Assembly (NCBI GenBank): GCA_030727085.1
Contig: JANRCF010000065.1
Span: 10,414 to 33,233 of the forward strand
Length of the DNA stretch: 22,820 nucleotides
Direction of reading: 5' to 3'
Source: Alphaproteobacteria bacterium
GTDB taxonomy: Bacteria > Pseudomonadota > Alphaproteobacteria > Paracaedibacterales > CAIOTO01
This document shows positions 14,880-22,820 of this stretch, one piece after another. The position numbers and the translations under genes were made by a program. Under the pieces are notes generated by a model. That model was not told the DNA's origin, made no database searches, and saw only the letters and a program-made list of their open reading frames with translations. Every line of letters starts with the position of its first letter. Position 1 is the stretch's first letter.

Positions 14880-14905
14880 GGGAGGATTTTCTCTCCCTTT
14901 TTTTT
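14880..14905 (+). terminator. Rho-independent terminator after the CADD-like gene
   Basis: GGGAG (14880-14884) pairs with CTCCC (14893-14897) around an 8-base loop and is followed by eight T residues (14898-14905). It is oriented to end plus-strand transcription from the CADD-like gene. The minus strand lacks a U-run, so it does not serve the convergent guaD. Confidence 0.8.
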
Positions 14906-14909
14906 ATGA

Positions 14910-15383
14910 TTAATACTCAATACGATCCGTTTTTTCAGACCAAGCTTTAAACGCAACAAGCCCTTCATCGCGTAGCAAAGTAATCATAGGGACTTGTCTA
15001 TGCTCAATTTTCTTTGCGAGTTCGTCATAAAAGAAAGAGTCATCAAAACCTATATCCGCAGCATCAAAGCGTGTGTTTGCACAGTAAATTTTATCAACAC
15101 GTGACCAATAACTAGCAGCCAGGCACATAGGGCAGGGCTCGCAGCTTGTGACGAGCACACATCCAGATAAATTAAATGTATTAAGTGTTTTGCATGCATT
15201 GCGAATTGCCACAACTTCGGCGTGCGCGGTTGGGTCATTGCACGACGTGACTTGGTTCCAACCTTCTGAAACAATTACATCATCTTTTATAATAACTGCA
15301 CCAAAGGGGCCGCCATGCCCGCCTTGCATTTTCTCATGTGATAATTCAATAGCTCTACGCATAGCTTTCGTTATGAATTGCAT
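14910..15383 (-). CDS. guaD: Guanine deaminase (cytidine-deaminase fold)
   Basis: Converts guanine to xanthine and ammonia. Starting at ATG 15383 the product has 157 residues, against 156 for B. subtilis GuaD, and aligns throughout: GGPFGAVIIKDD, SCNDPTAHAEVVAIRNAC with zinc ligand H54 and proton shuttle E56, TSCEPCPMCLAA with zinc ligands C84 and C87, and GFDDSF with D114 as in GuaD. The same frame is open upstream to 16373 and could be read as a 487-aa fusion. However, GGAG at 15391-15394 stands seven bases before this ATG, and the neighbouring gene's proper frame ends in a TAA that overlaps it by one base (TAATG), so I call guaD as a separate, translationally coupled gene. Confidence 0.88.
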   Translation of the reverse strand: MQFITKAMRRAIELSHEKMQGGHGGPFGAVIIKDDVIVSEGWNQVTSCNDPTAHAEVVAIRNACKTLNTFNLSGCVLVTSCEPCPMCLAASYWSRVDKIYCANTRFDAADIGFDDSFFYDELAKKIEHRQVPMITLLRDEGLVAFKAWSEKTDRIEY

Positions 15384-16373
15384 TATCTGGCTCCTGTTTG
15401 ATATTGGTAATACGGACCAGGATTTTGCGGGTAATTCTGTTGTATCGGTTGATTTACTTGCTGAGTATAGCCCGCTTGTGAATATGGTTGCTGTGTTTGT
15501 GCTTGTACCGGAACTGTTTGTTGTGGATAGGGACTTTGTTGTTGTATGTACCCTTGAGATGGCAGGTGTTGCGCAGTCGGTGCTTGTTGGCGCGGAATGT
15601 AGTGTCCTCCAGTTTGTGGCATTGGTTGCTGCGGTGGAGGAAGCATATATAGATGGCATGCGCGCTGTATCGACAACGGGTGTGTCGGCCATTTGGGCGC
15701 CTTGCGTTCCCATTCTCATGATATTTTGATTAGGAGTAGCTGGTAGCATGGCAACGGGCGGTGCCATGACAGGTATTCCTGGCATAGCGACTGTGGGGGG
15801 GGCAGGAAGTCTTGGTGTTTTAATAGTAGGCATGGAAGGATAGGGATTATTCATACTTGTAGTAGAGGCAAATTTGGGGGCACCAATATCATAGATATTA
15901 ACAGCAACTAAAAATCCTGTGATGAATAAAAGTGAACTTAAAAAAAACAGTCCGATAATTAAGACAAGGAACGAGAGCTTGTTCATGGAAAAATAAAGCT
16001 CCTTTGCTATCCAATTGGTATAAATTTTTTGTACAAAGTAACTTACTAGCGTGGAATGTGGTCGATTGTAAATATAAGATTCATTGTGGCGATTTGTAAA
16101 AGCGCGCGGCTGCGGTGCATATCGTCTTTGTTTCTGTTTATTTGGTTGCTGCCTGTTTGCCGGACGATTTTCACGTTGTGGCGTATAGTTTCGAATTGGA
16201 TGGATGTTTTGATTTTGTGGAAATGCCTTAGGTGCAGGAGAGCTGAAATGCTCAGGTATTGATAAACGAAATGGACGTATATCATCATCATCCCAAAATG
16301 TATCAACTGGCTTCTTTGGACGCAAGAAAGATGGTTGATCAAAGGTATTCAAGCGTGGCTTTGTCTGATACAC
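15383..16373 (-). pseudogene. Pro/Gln/Asn-rich single-span membrane protein, frameshifted
   Basis: No named family recognised. From ATG 16373, residues 1-130 are basic and rich in Asn, Gln, Pro and Arg (probably cytoplasmic), residues 133-158 form one strong membrane span (FLVLIIGLFFLSSLLFITGF), and the outer part is rich in Pro, Met and Ala up to MPSIY (240-243). After that the original frame turns into Ser/Thr-rich nonsense, while the next frame continues with LPPPQQPMPQTGGHYIPRQQ and a long Pro/Gln/Tyr stretch ending at TAA 15383. Adding one AT unit to the ATATATA tract at 15645-15651 joins the two parts smoothly into about 330 residues. The change could be a real mutation, a phase-variable repeat or a sequencing error. 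It precedes guaD in the same direction. Confidence 0.7.
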
Positions 16374-16615
16374 GGTTTTTTAAGATTTTAAAACTCTTAA
16401 GACCATAATAGCCGAAGGTTTTGCTTGTTTACAAACAATTTTAGTTGCTTTGTCTGAAAAGATGGAGTGGTGTGTTGTATTTTTATTGATTTATGCATGT
16501 TTGTAATTTTTTTAGATAATGCAATTATTTAGGAATACATTATGAGAAAAACGCTTCTCTCACCAGAGTAAACGTGCTATGAAGACCCATAGCAATAGTC
16601 ACAATAAAATGTTTT
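16374..16615. other. Divergent intergenic region upstream of murJ
   Basis: About 240 bases. Two small hairpins stand in the likely murJ leader: GAGAA/TTCTC near 16543-16559 and GCTATG-N6-CATAGC at 16576-16593. No clear Shine-Dalgarno precedes the murJ ATG, and no RNA gene is recognised. Confidence 0.35.
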
Positions 16616-18160
16616 ATGGCACTCTATCGTTCGTTCTTTGCAGTTGGCTTTTTAACAATATTAAGTAGAGTTGTCGGCTTTTTACGTGAGATTCTAACAG
16701 CCACTCTTCTTGGGGCCGGCGCAACATCAGATGCACTTAAGATTGCTATGAAGCTACCCTCATTGTTTCGCCGTATTTTTGCTGAAGGTGCTTTTAACGC
16801 TTCTTTTGTGCCAATGTTCGCAGGGCTTTTGAGTAAGTCAGAAGATCATGCAGATGCACTTACGTTTGCTGAACAAATTTTAAGTTGGCTTACGCTGTCT
16901 TTATGTATTCTTATTGTGATTGTTGAGCTGTTTTTGCCATCAATTTTTAAGATTTTAGCACCAGGATTTGACGCTGAACGTTTGGATTTAACGATTCAAT
17001 TTACGCGCATAACGTTCCCATTTATTCTTTTTATATCATTGACTGCTTTTTATAGTGGTATTTTAAATTCGCTGGATCGATTTTTTATCGTCGCGTCCTC
17101 TCCAGTTATTGGCAATATTTTTATACTTGTGTTTGTTTGCTTAAGCTCAAAAGTATTAAAACAAGATCCAGGTATTGATTTTTCGATCGCTGTTTTTGGA
17201 TGTGGTGTTGTCCAATTATTGTGGGTTTTGGTGCCATGTATTCGTTCAGGTTATGGAATAAAACTTCGAAAGCCGACTTTGTCGCCACGAGTTAAAACGT
17301 TTTTTAAGAAAATTGGACCTGGTGCATTAGGCGCTGGTGTTGTCCAAGTTAATATATTGATAGATATGATTATTGGTTCACGCTTGCCAGCAGGATATAT
17401 TTCTTATTTGGATTATGCTGAACGCCTGAACCAACTTCCTTTGAGCGTCATTGGAACCGCAATTAGTACGGTTCTGCTACCACTGATGTCACGTCATGTT
17501 GCTTCTGGAAAAACGGATAAGTCGCTTGCAACGCAACGCGATTCAATCGAATTTGCTATGCTTTTAACGCTGCCGTCTATGTGTGGTCTTATTGTTTGGT
17601 CAGTGCCAATTGTGGGTATGATTTTTCAACATGGTAAGTTTACGTTAGCAGATACGCACGCAACAGCGGCTGCTTTAACAGCTTTTTCAGCGGGGTTGCC
17701 TGCCTATATTTTAATTAAGATTTTTTCCACAACTTTTTTTTCAAACCAAGATACGAAAACACCTGTCATTGTAGCTGTATGTTCAGTTGTTCTTAACCTG
17801 GCTTTAAACCTTGCGCTTGTTGATATTTACAGGCACGTTGGTCTTGCGATGGCAACAGCGATTGCTGCCTGGATTAATGCGCTTGTTCTTGCATACTTGC
17901 TTAAGAAACGAGGACTTTTTGTTCTATCACCTGAATTAATTCGTTTTTGTGGCCGATTATTGCTATCAATTGTATTTGCACTTCCATTTTTGTATGGCAT
18001 TAAATTTTGGCTTGATCCAGTTGTGTCATATAGTGGTTGGTGGAAAGCTGTTTTTATTATGGTTGCTGCCGTCGTTGGTATTGGTATATTTTCATTAAGT
18101 GCCTGGCTTACGGGTGCGCTTAATGTGGCGCGATTTAAAAGTAATATGGGTGTGAGTTAA
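16616..18160 (+). CDS. murJ: Lipid II flippase MurJ
   Basis: An inner-membrane flippase of the MVF/MOP superfamily that moves lipid II to the periplasmic face for peptidoglycan synthesis. The 514-aa length is normal, with about 14 hydrophobic spans. The N terminus MALYRSFFAVGFLTILSRVVGFLREILTA and the LPSLFRRIFAEGAFNASFVP segment, with the arginines and acidic residue that line the cavity, are diagnostic. KIFSTTFFSNQDTKTPV and other late-family segments are also present. A stem-loop follows its stop and rlmN begins 104 bases later, so both may share a transcript. Confidence 0.96.
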   Translation: MALYRSFFAVGFLTILSRVVGFLREILTATLLGAGATSDALKIAMKLPSLFRRIFAEGAFNASFVPMFAGLLSKSEDHADALTFAEQILSWLTLSLCILIVIVELFLPSIFKILAPGFDAERLDLTIQFTRITFPFILFISLTAFYSGILNSLDRFFIVASSPVIGNIFILVFVCLSSKVLKQDPGIDFSIAVFGCGVVQLLWVLVPCIRSGYGIKLRKPTLSPRVKTFFKKIGPGALGAGVVQVNILIDMIIGSRLPAGYISYLDYAERLNQLPLSVIGTAISTVLLPLMSRHVASGKTDKSLATQRDSIEFAMLLTLPSMCGLIVWSVPIVGMIFQHGKFTLADTHATAAALTAFSAGLPAYILIKIFSTTFFSNQDTKTPVIVAVCSVVLNLALNLALVDIYRHVGLAMATAIAAWINALVLAYLLKKRGLFVLSPELIRFCGRLLLSIVFALPFLYGIKFWLDPVVSYSGWWKAVFIMVAAVVGIGIFSLSAWLTGALNVARFKSNMGVS

Positions 18161-18168
18161 AAATAATA

Positions 18169-18203
18169 TATGTGCATCGGCAGATTAATTTTCGATGCAT
18201 ATA
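18169..18203 (+). promoter_or_regulatory. Stem-loop between murJ and rlmN
   Basis: TATGTGCATCG (18169-18179) pairs with CGATGCATATA (18193-18203): 11 pairs including one G-U, with a 13-base loop. There is no U-run after it, so it is more likely an RNA-processing or stability element than a full intrinsic terminator. Confidence 0.4.
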
Positions 18204-18264
18204 GTATTGATATTTAACCGAATGATGCCTATTTAAAATAAGAATACAAAATAAGGATACTCTG

Positions 18265-19335
18265 ATGAGTAAGACAAATTTAATTGGCCTTAGCCGAGAT
18301 GAATTAAAAGAACTCTTGGCACAGAACGATGTGCCCGCATATCGCGTCCAACAGCTTTGGAATTGGCTTTATCATCATGGCGTAACAACGTTTGATCGCA
18401 TGGTAAATGTACCAAAACCTGTACGCCAGATTTTAGAAGATTCATTTGTGATTGAACGTCCTAAAATTGCGACAGCTCAAGCGTCGACAGATGGTACACA
18501 AAAGTGGCTGTTGAGGTTTGCTGATGGTCAAGAGGCTGAAACTGTTCATATCCCAGAGGTTGATCGTGGTACGCTTTGTGTGTCTTCACAAATTGGATGT
18601 ACGTTGACATGTAAATTTTGCCACACAGGCACACAAACATTGGTGCGCAATTTGGACGCAAGCGAAATTGTTGGGCAAATGATGGTTGCACGTGATGTGT
18701 TCGGCGAATGGCCATCGCCGGTTGGGCAGCGTCATGTGTCGAATATCGTGATGATGGGCATGGGCGAACCTTTGTATAATTTCGAGAATGTATCAAAAGC
18801 GTTGACCATTATTATGGATCATCAAGGTATTTCATTGTCAAAGCGTCGTATTACATTGTCAACGTCAGGCGTAGTCCCATTAATGCAACGCTGCGGTGAT
18901 GAATTGGGCGTAAATTTGGCCGTGTCGCTCCATGCTGCACGGAATGATGTGCGTGATGTATTGGTGCCGATTAATAAAAAATATCCTATTGAGCAATTGA
19001 TTGATGCGTGCCGGAATTACCCAGGGGTGAACAATGCCCGTCGTATTACATTTGAATATGTGATGCTAAAAGATGTGAATGACTCAGATGCAGACGCACG
19101 TGATTTGTTACATTTGATCAAAGGAATTCCAGCGAAGATCAATTTGATCCCATTTAATCCATGGCCTGGATCATCTTTTGAATGTTCAACACCTTCGCGT
19201 ATTTCATCGTTTGCAGATATTGTGTATAGAGCCGGTTATGCATCACCTGTCCGCACCCCACGGGGCCGCGATATCTTAGCAGCATGTGGACAGCTTAAGT
19301 CTGAAAGTCAGCGTAAACGCAAATGTGCAGTGTAA
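18265..19335 (+). CDS. rlmN: 23S rRNA A2503 / tRNA A37 C2-methyltransferase
   Basis: A radical-SAM enzyme that methylates C2 of A2503 in 23S rRNA and of A37 in some tRNAs. At 356 aa it is typical. The 4Fe-4S motif is CTLTCKFC (C112, C116, C119). The methyl-carrying catalytic cysteine is C341 in ILAACGQL, equivalent to E. coli C355. GEPLYNFENV, TLSTSGVVP, NLAVSLHAARNDVRDVLVPIN and INLIPFNPWPGSSFECS are all present in order. AGGAT stands eight bases before the ATG. It may be co-transcribed with murJ. Confidence 0.97.
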   Translation: MSKTNLIGLSRDELKELLAQNDVPAYRVQQLWNWLYHHGVTTFDRMVNVPKPVRQILEDSFVIERPKIATAQASTDGTQKWLLRFADGQEAETVHIPEVDRGTLCVSSQIGCTLTCKFCHTGTQTLVRNLDASEIVGQMMVARDVFGEWPSPVGQRHVSNIVMMGMGEPLYNFENVSKALTIIMDHQGISLSKRRITLSTSGVVPLMQRCGDELGVNLAVSLHAARNDVRDVLVPINKKYPIEQLIDACRNYPGVNNARRITFEYVMLKDVNDSDADARDLLHLIKGIPAKINLIPFNPWPGSSFECSTPSRISSFADIVYRAGYASPVRTPRGRDILAACGQLKSESQRKRKCAV

Positions 19336-19385
19336 AGTTGGCTTATCACTAAACTTTGGCTTGCCCCTTTTTTGTGGAGTGGCTG

Positions 19386-19499
19386 CCAGCGAGGGCCGCA
19401 TCAGAGCTAACCAGAGTTTGGCTTTATTTCTCGTACCTACCTCTGATGCCTGATTGCTGGATAGCGCTTGATATCCCATAGCAACGTTATTTAGGTAGG
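19386..19499. other. Structured intergenic RNA candidate
   Basis: Between the convergent rlmN and ABC-F genes, GCATCAGAG (19398-19406) pairs perfectly with CTCTGATGC (19441-19449), enclosed by CCAGC (19386-19390) and GCTGG (19456-19460). A competing perfect pair, CCTACCT (19436-19442) with AGGTAGG (19493-19499), overlaps the first helix by two bases. No known RNA family (4.5S, 6S, tmRNA, RNase P) could be recognised by its hallmark sequences. No poly-T follows. Confidence 0.4.
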
Positions 19500-19557
19500 C
19501 TGAGCTTGAAGATTGGGAGTGTGTGATAGAATATGTGTACCAAAAATTGAAAGATGG

Positions 19558-19575
19558 TGCGCTGTAATTAGCGCA
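19558..19575 (-). terminator. Weak terminator-like hairpin after the ABC-F gene
   Basis: TGCGCT-GTAATT-AGCGCA is a perfect 6-bp stem starting directly after the ABC-F stop codon on the minus strand. A broken U-rich stretch (CTTTCAATTTTT) lies further downstream, so termination would be imperfect. Confidence 0.4.
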
Positions 19576-21132
19576 TTATCCCTCAAGCGATTTTGTGTAA
19601 TCTTGTAAATCACCATCAAACTGGCTTAATGTTTTGTCTTTTATAACCCATAGACGATCGGCGACGTGACGCAGTAAATGTCGATCATGGGTAATTAAAA
19701 TAACGGCGCCCGTATAGGTATTGAGAGCATCAATTAGGGACTCTCTCATTTCCATATCTAAATGGTTTGTTGGCTCGTCAAGAATAAGTAAATTTGGACG
19801 CTCAGCGGTCAAACATGAAAACAATAGACGTGCACGCTCGCCCCCAGATAATAATTTTACTTTTTGTTCTGCTTTTTCTTTCACAAAGCCAAAACGCCCT
19901 AAATGTCCGCGAATTTGTGTTGGTGTTGCTTTTGGCATAGCATCAGCCACGACATTATACGCTGTACGATCAGTGTCCATATGGTCAAATTGATCTTGCC
20001 TGTAAAAAGCAATTTTGAGCTTTCCGTGTCGTTTTACCTCTCCACCAAAAGGTGCCAGTTCATCTGCTAGAAATTTAGCTAAAGTGGATTTACCATTACC
20101 GTTTGATCCAACAAGGCCAATACGTTCATCCGGACTTAACGTGGCATTTAGATTTTTTAAAACAATGGTGTCACCATAACCTAGGGAAACCTTTTCAAAA
20201 GCAAGCATAGGTGGTGAGATGGCTTCTGGTTCGGGGAAGTTAAAAGAAACTGTTGGGTCAGCCTTATCTACAGGAATAAATTTCAGTTTTTCAAGTGCTT
20301 TCATGCGGCTTTGTGCTTGGCGTGCTTTTGACGCTGTTGCTTTAAAACGATCGACGAATGATTGCATATGTGCTCGGTGTTCTTCCATACGAGCGTTGCA
20401 TGCAGCGAGGTTTGCTTGTTGTTGTTCATAGACAGTTAAAAATGTATCAAAGTTACCTGTGTAGCGTGTTACCTTGGCGCCTTTAAGATGTAGAACGGTA
20501 TTGATTGTTGCATTTAAGAATTCACGGTCATGTGATATCAATAAAAAGCTTTTTGGGTATTTTGACAGAAATGTTTGCAGCCATTGCGTGGTTTCAAAAT
20601 CAAGATGGTTCGTAGGCTCGTCAAGCAGTAGTAAGTCAGGTTCTTGAAAGAGCGCCGCTGCCAGCGCTATACGCATACGAAACCCACCAGAGAAAGTTTG
20701 TAGTGGGCGCAGTTGGTCTTCATCGCTAAAGCCAAGGCCTTTGAGCACGATTGCTGCACGTGATTCTGCCGTATAGGCGTCAATTTGGATTAATCGTTCA
20801 TATAGATCACCCATGCGATTTGCGTCATGGCAGTCTTCTAGTTCTTTTAATAAAGAAAGTCGTTCTTGGTCTTGTTCTAACAAATAGGCGAGGGGAGATA
20901 AATCACCGCTGGGCATTTCTTGTTTAATTGATAAAACTTTATAATGTTTTGCTACTTCAATTTCGCCAGCATCTGCCGTCGCTAACCCTTGGATTAGATT
21001 AAACAACGTCGATTTTCCTGACCCATTTCGGCCAACAAGGCCGACGCGATGATTGGGGGCAATTTGAAAACTAACATTTTCGAGCAGCGATCTGCCACCG
21101 ATGAAATAGTTGATGCGATTAAGTGATAACAT
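19576..21132 (-). CDS. ABC-F family ATPase (YheS/Uup-like)
   Basis: A cytosolic, ribosome-associated ATPase with two ABC domains and no membrane part. The first domain has Walker A GLVGRNGSGKST (near 33-44), signature FSGGFRMRIALAAAL and LLLLDEPTNHLD; the second has GLVGSNGNGKST, signature LSGGERARLLFS and LLILDEPTNHLDM. Between them lies the charged P-site tRNA interaction linker (about 235-295, rich in Gln, Lys and Arg). At 518 aa it has no long C-terminal extension, so it is nearer to minimal YheS/Uup proteins than to Uup with its coiled-coil tail. It follows the rodZ-like gene after 62 bases with a GC-rich hairpin in between. Resistance function is not implied by anything seen. Confidence 0.9.
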   Translation of the reverse strand: MLSLNRINYFIGGRSLLENVSFQIAPNHRVGLVGRNGSGKSTLFNLIQGLATADAGEIEVAKHYKVLSIKQEMPSGDLSPLAYLLEQDQERLSLLKELEDCHDANRMGDLYERLIQIDAYTAESRAAIVLKGLGFSDEDQLRPLQTFSGGFRMRIALAAALFQEPDLLLLDEPTNHLDFETTQWLQTFLSKYPKSFLLISHDREFLNATINTVLHLKGAKVTRYTGNFDTFLTVYEQQQANLAACNARMEEHRAHMQSFVDRFKATASKARQAQSRMKALEKLKFIPVDKADPTVSFNFPEPEAISPPMLAFEKVSLGYGDTIVLKNLNATLSPDERIGLVGSNGNGKSTLAKFLADELAPFGGEVKRHGKLKIAFYRQDQFDHMDTDRTAYNVVADAMPKATPTQIRGHLGRFGFVKEKAEQKVKLLSGGERARLLFSCLTAERPNLLILDEPTNHLDMEMRESLIDALNTYTGAVILITHDRHLLRHVADRLWVIKDKTLSQFDGDLQDYTKSLEG

Positions 21133-21139
21133 TTTCTAC

Positions 21140-21159
21140 TGCCGCAATTACGTGCGGCA
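21140..21159 (-). promoter_or_regulatory. GC-rich hairpin just upstream of the ABC-F start codon
   Basis: TGCCGCA (21140-21146) and TGCGGCA (21153-21159) form a perfect 7-bp stem with a 6-base loop. It lies seven bases before the ABC-F start codon, in the ribosome-binding position, and no Shine-Dalgarno is visible. It could limit translation or stabilise the mRNA; it lacks a U-run. Confidence 0.5.
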
Positions 21160-21194
21160 TATCCATTTTATAAGGTTAAATCAGACGCACTACC

Positions 21195-22166
21195 TTAAAG
21201 AACAGGAGTACTTTTAGACATATCTGGTGCGATTGACTGTACCACATCAGATGTTTGGGGCACAACAATCTTTTTGCTTTCAGCAAAGCCACTCATTGTT
21301 CCTAAATATTCTGATCCTTTGATTCGTGTGTCGCCTTGGATAAATTCAACATTTTCTGCATTTCCAACAGAAATAAGATTGCCTTGGTAGGGTTTTAACG
21401 AAAACACCTCACCCTTTTTAAGAAAAGACACTTTTAAACGCACGCCTTGGTCGTTTGTTATTTTCAACCAGGTTTCCTCAGTTGCTTCGATATTAAAATC
21501 TTTTGATTCTAGAGTGGGCGTTTTTTCGATAAGTGCTGACGGTTCTGTTGAAATAGATTCATTTCTAGCTGTTGGCAGATCATTTTTAGGTTTGCTAACA
21601 TTTTCTGCGTCTGTTGCTGGTTCACTTAGTTTTTTTTCTGCTTGCGAATTTATTGGATTCTTTTTAGAAAGCTGTTCTTTTTTCTGTTTTGCTTCCTGCG
21701 GCGCGATGTCATTTGAGTTAATAATTTCAGATATATTGAAAATATTATTATTTTGAGTTATATGCCATAATGCTGATGAAATGAATATGATGAAAATTGA
21801 TATGAAGATAACACGTGTTGTTATTATTTTTTCTGACTTTTGTGGTATGTAGACTTTAAAAGGTGTTTCTGTCTCTTTCTTCGAGCATTGAGCAGCATAT
21901 TGTGAAATAAGGGGGGCAGCGGAGATATTTAAATATTCGCAATAATTCCGAATGAAGCCAGTTGTAAAGACAGTGCCTGGTAAATCATTGAAATTATCTT
22001 CCTCTAAGAGCATTAAAAAGTGGGTTCTTATTTTAGTGGATTTTGTTACGTCTTCAAGAGAATGTCCCTGCTTTAATCGAATACGATTTAATGTTTTTCC
22101 CACTGAGTCAGGCGCCAATTCAGTGGGTTGTAATCCAGTTTCGATAACAGGAGCATAAGATTGCAT
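21195..22166 (-). CDS. rodZ: RodZ-like cytoskeletal protein (HTH, one membrane span, DUF4115)
   Basis: RodZ links MreB to the elongasome and helps set rod shape. The order fits: an Xre-type helix-turn-helix at about 20-90 from the chosen start (GKTLNRIRLKQGHSLEDVTK and the TTGFIRNYCEYLNI segment), one membrane span (VIFISIFIIFISSALWHI, about 120-137), a linker rich in Lys, Asn, Ser and Pro, and a C-terminal beta domain (TEETWLKITNDQGVRL ... GEVFSLKPYQGNLISVGNAENVEF) like DUF4115. The frame opens at 22232, but the ATG at 22166 has AAGAGAA close upstream and removes an unlikely hydrophobic leader, giving 323 aa. Divergence of the linker leaves some doubt about function rather than family. Confidence 0.82.
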   Translation of the reverse strand: MQSYAPVIETGLQPTELAPDSVGKTLNRIRLKQGHSLEDVTKSTKIRTHFLMLLEEDNFNDLPGTVFTTGFIRNYCEYLNISAAPLISQYAAQCSKKETETPFKVYIPQKSEKIITTRVIFISIFIIFISSALWHITQNNNIFNISEIINSNDIAPQEAKQKKEQLSKKNPINSQAEKKLSEPATDAENVSKPKNDLPTARNESISTEPSALIEKTPTLESKDFNIEATEETWLKITNDQGVRLKVSFLKKGEVFSLKPYQGNLISVGNAENVEFIQGDTRIKGSEYLGTMSGFAESKKIVVPQTSDVVQSIAPDMSKSTPVL

Positions 22167-22422
22167 AAGTTCTCTTTTAAATATTTTTAGTGTCACAAGT
22201 GGTACTATGCGAAAAAATAAGAAGATATGCAAGAGGAAGATCTATTAATAGAAAATATGTTGATCTTTCATCTTTACGAGTTAAAGGTAAATATTAACGA
22301 CGTTATTTATAATCGCATTTTTTGTTTTTTATATGTAAAAATTAAAAATATATAGAATTTAAGTAAATACCAACGTCCCCTTAATAGAGGAAGTGCAATT
22401 GAATGATTGTTAGTTAAGAAGT

Positions 22423-22779
22423 CTAAGGAGAAGTCTGATAGCCAGGCAATAAATCATTCACCGGATATTCGCCCCGGAGTGCTTTTCGAATCTCTTCCAC
22501 GACATCTTTACCCTGTTTCGTAAAACTGGAGACAGCACTTCGAACAATGGCAAAATTATCAGCACCTTTGGTTGTTCTAAAACACCCTGATATTTTTTGT
22601 TTACCTTTAACAGGCCTTAAAGGACGCTCTGCTTCATTATTTGTAAAGGGGATACTTGGATCGGACAGAAAGGCTAACACCGCTTCTTTGAAGTGTATTA
22701 AGCGCACGATCAAACAGTGACCTTTTCGTTTTTTGGATCGTTTGCATCCCGTTGGATTGGGCAACAAGAGACTGTTCAC
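22423..22779 (-). pseudogene. IS66-family transposase remnant (C-terminal part)
   Basis: The 118 residues match the end of IS66 TnpC transposases: RSKKRKGHCLIVRLIHFKEA, then FTNNEAER with the catalytic glutamate (E51), LRPVKGKQKISGCFRTTKGAD and the arginine/serine helix ending in a C-terminal tail. The full protein is about 450-550 aa, so the N-terminal 80% is missing. The frame is closed by a stop a few codons before the nominal GTG at 22779, inside a short repeat also present at 10178. A possible outer end of the element is the GTAAATACCAACGT sequence at 22363, since IS66 ends begin GTAA; this is weak. Confidence 0.85.
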
Positions 22780-22784
22780 TGAAC
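22766..22784. repeat. Possible terminal repeat interrupting the IS66 remnant
   Basis: AAGAGACTGTTCACTGAAC matches the reverse complement of 10178-10196 at 18 of 19 bases. The IS66 reading frame breaks here, and the AT-rich sequence to the right (22785-22820) shows no IS66-like coding. It may be one end of a second insertion sequence that continues past the window edge. Confidence 0.3.
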
Positions 22785-22820
22785 TGTGTCAAATAACGAA
22801 AATGGGATAAAATAGGTTAT

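Noticed and set aside
15148..15729. A 193-residue plus-strand ORF
   Set aside because: It is antisense to guaD and the Pro/Gln-rich gene; its Val/Leu-rich composition follows from the reverse complement of Gln/Pro-rich coding.
14910..16373. A single 487-residue membrane protein-guanine deaminase fusion
   Set aside because: The frame is open, but coding character moves to another frame at 15645-15651, that frame ends in a TAA overlapping an ATG with a good GGAG, and the deaminase from that ATG has the exact family length.
19336..19575. 4.5S, 6S, tmRNA or RNase P RNA gene
   Set aside because: None of the hallmark sequences of these RNAs is visible; only unassigned helices are supported.

Overview
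The window looks like chromosome of an AT-rich alphaproteobacterium, most likely an intracellular or host-associated one of the Holosporales/Rickettsiales type. This is inferred from low GC, infA directly followed by a short RNase E/G gene, a CADD-family (chlamydia-like) enzyme, polyamine-uptake genes, dispersed palindromic repeats and scattered single housekeeping genes. No rRNA, tRNA or CRISPR array was recognised.

Layout. 1-2014: the tail of an unidentified gene, then a large minus-strand gene for an apparently exported protein that joins an HxGH nucleotidyltransferase to a PI4K/FAM20-like kinase fold; this is the most unusual gene here. 2374-4224: infA, short RNase E/G and a YkuD-type L,D-transpeptidase, packed head to tail. 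4230-8665: rsmI, a secreted lytic transglycosylase behind a sigma-54-type promoter and a palindromic repeat, a second L,D-transpeptidase with a peptidoglycan-binding domain, and ftsA without ftsQ or ftsZ beside it. 9015-9926: a secreted proline-rich protein with a poly-lysine tail, behind a second sigma-54-type promoter almost identical to the first. 10207-13870 (minus): tauE-type exporter, polyamine-binding protein and polyamine ATPase, with no permease genes.

14071-14742: a CADD/TenA-fold protein that keeps every metal ligand and the tyrosine and lysine linked to self-sacrificing para-aminobenzoate synthesis, behind palindromic operator-like sites and ahead of a clear terminator. 14910-16373 (minus) reads as one long ORF, but is better explained as two genes: a Pro/Gln-rich single-span membrane protein broken by a 2-nt change at an AT repeat, and a translationally coupled guanine deaminase. 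16616-22166: murJ, rlmN, a convergent ABC-F gene and a rodZ-like gene. The right edge holds an IS66 transposase remnant, broken near what may be another element's terminal repeat.

Taken together, many of the genes serve the cell envelope and its shape (two L,D-transpeptidases, a lytic transglycosylase, FtsA, MurJ, RodZ), with a translation set (IF-1, RsmI, RlmN, ABC-F) and scavenging or vitamin functions (polyamine uptake, guanine deaminase, CADD).
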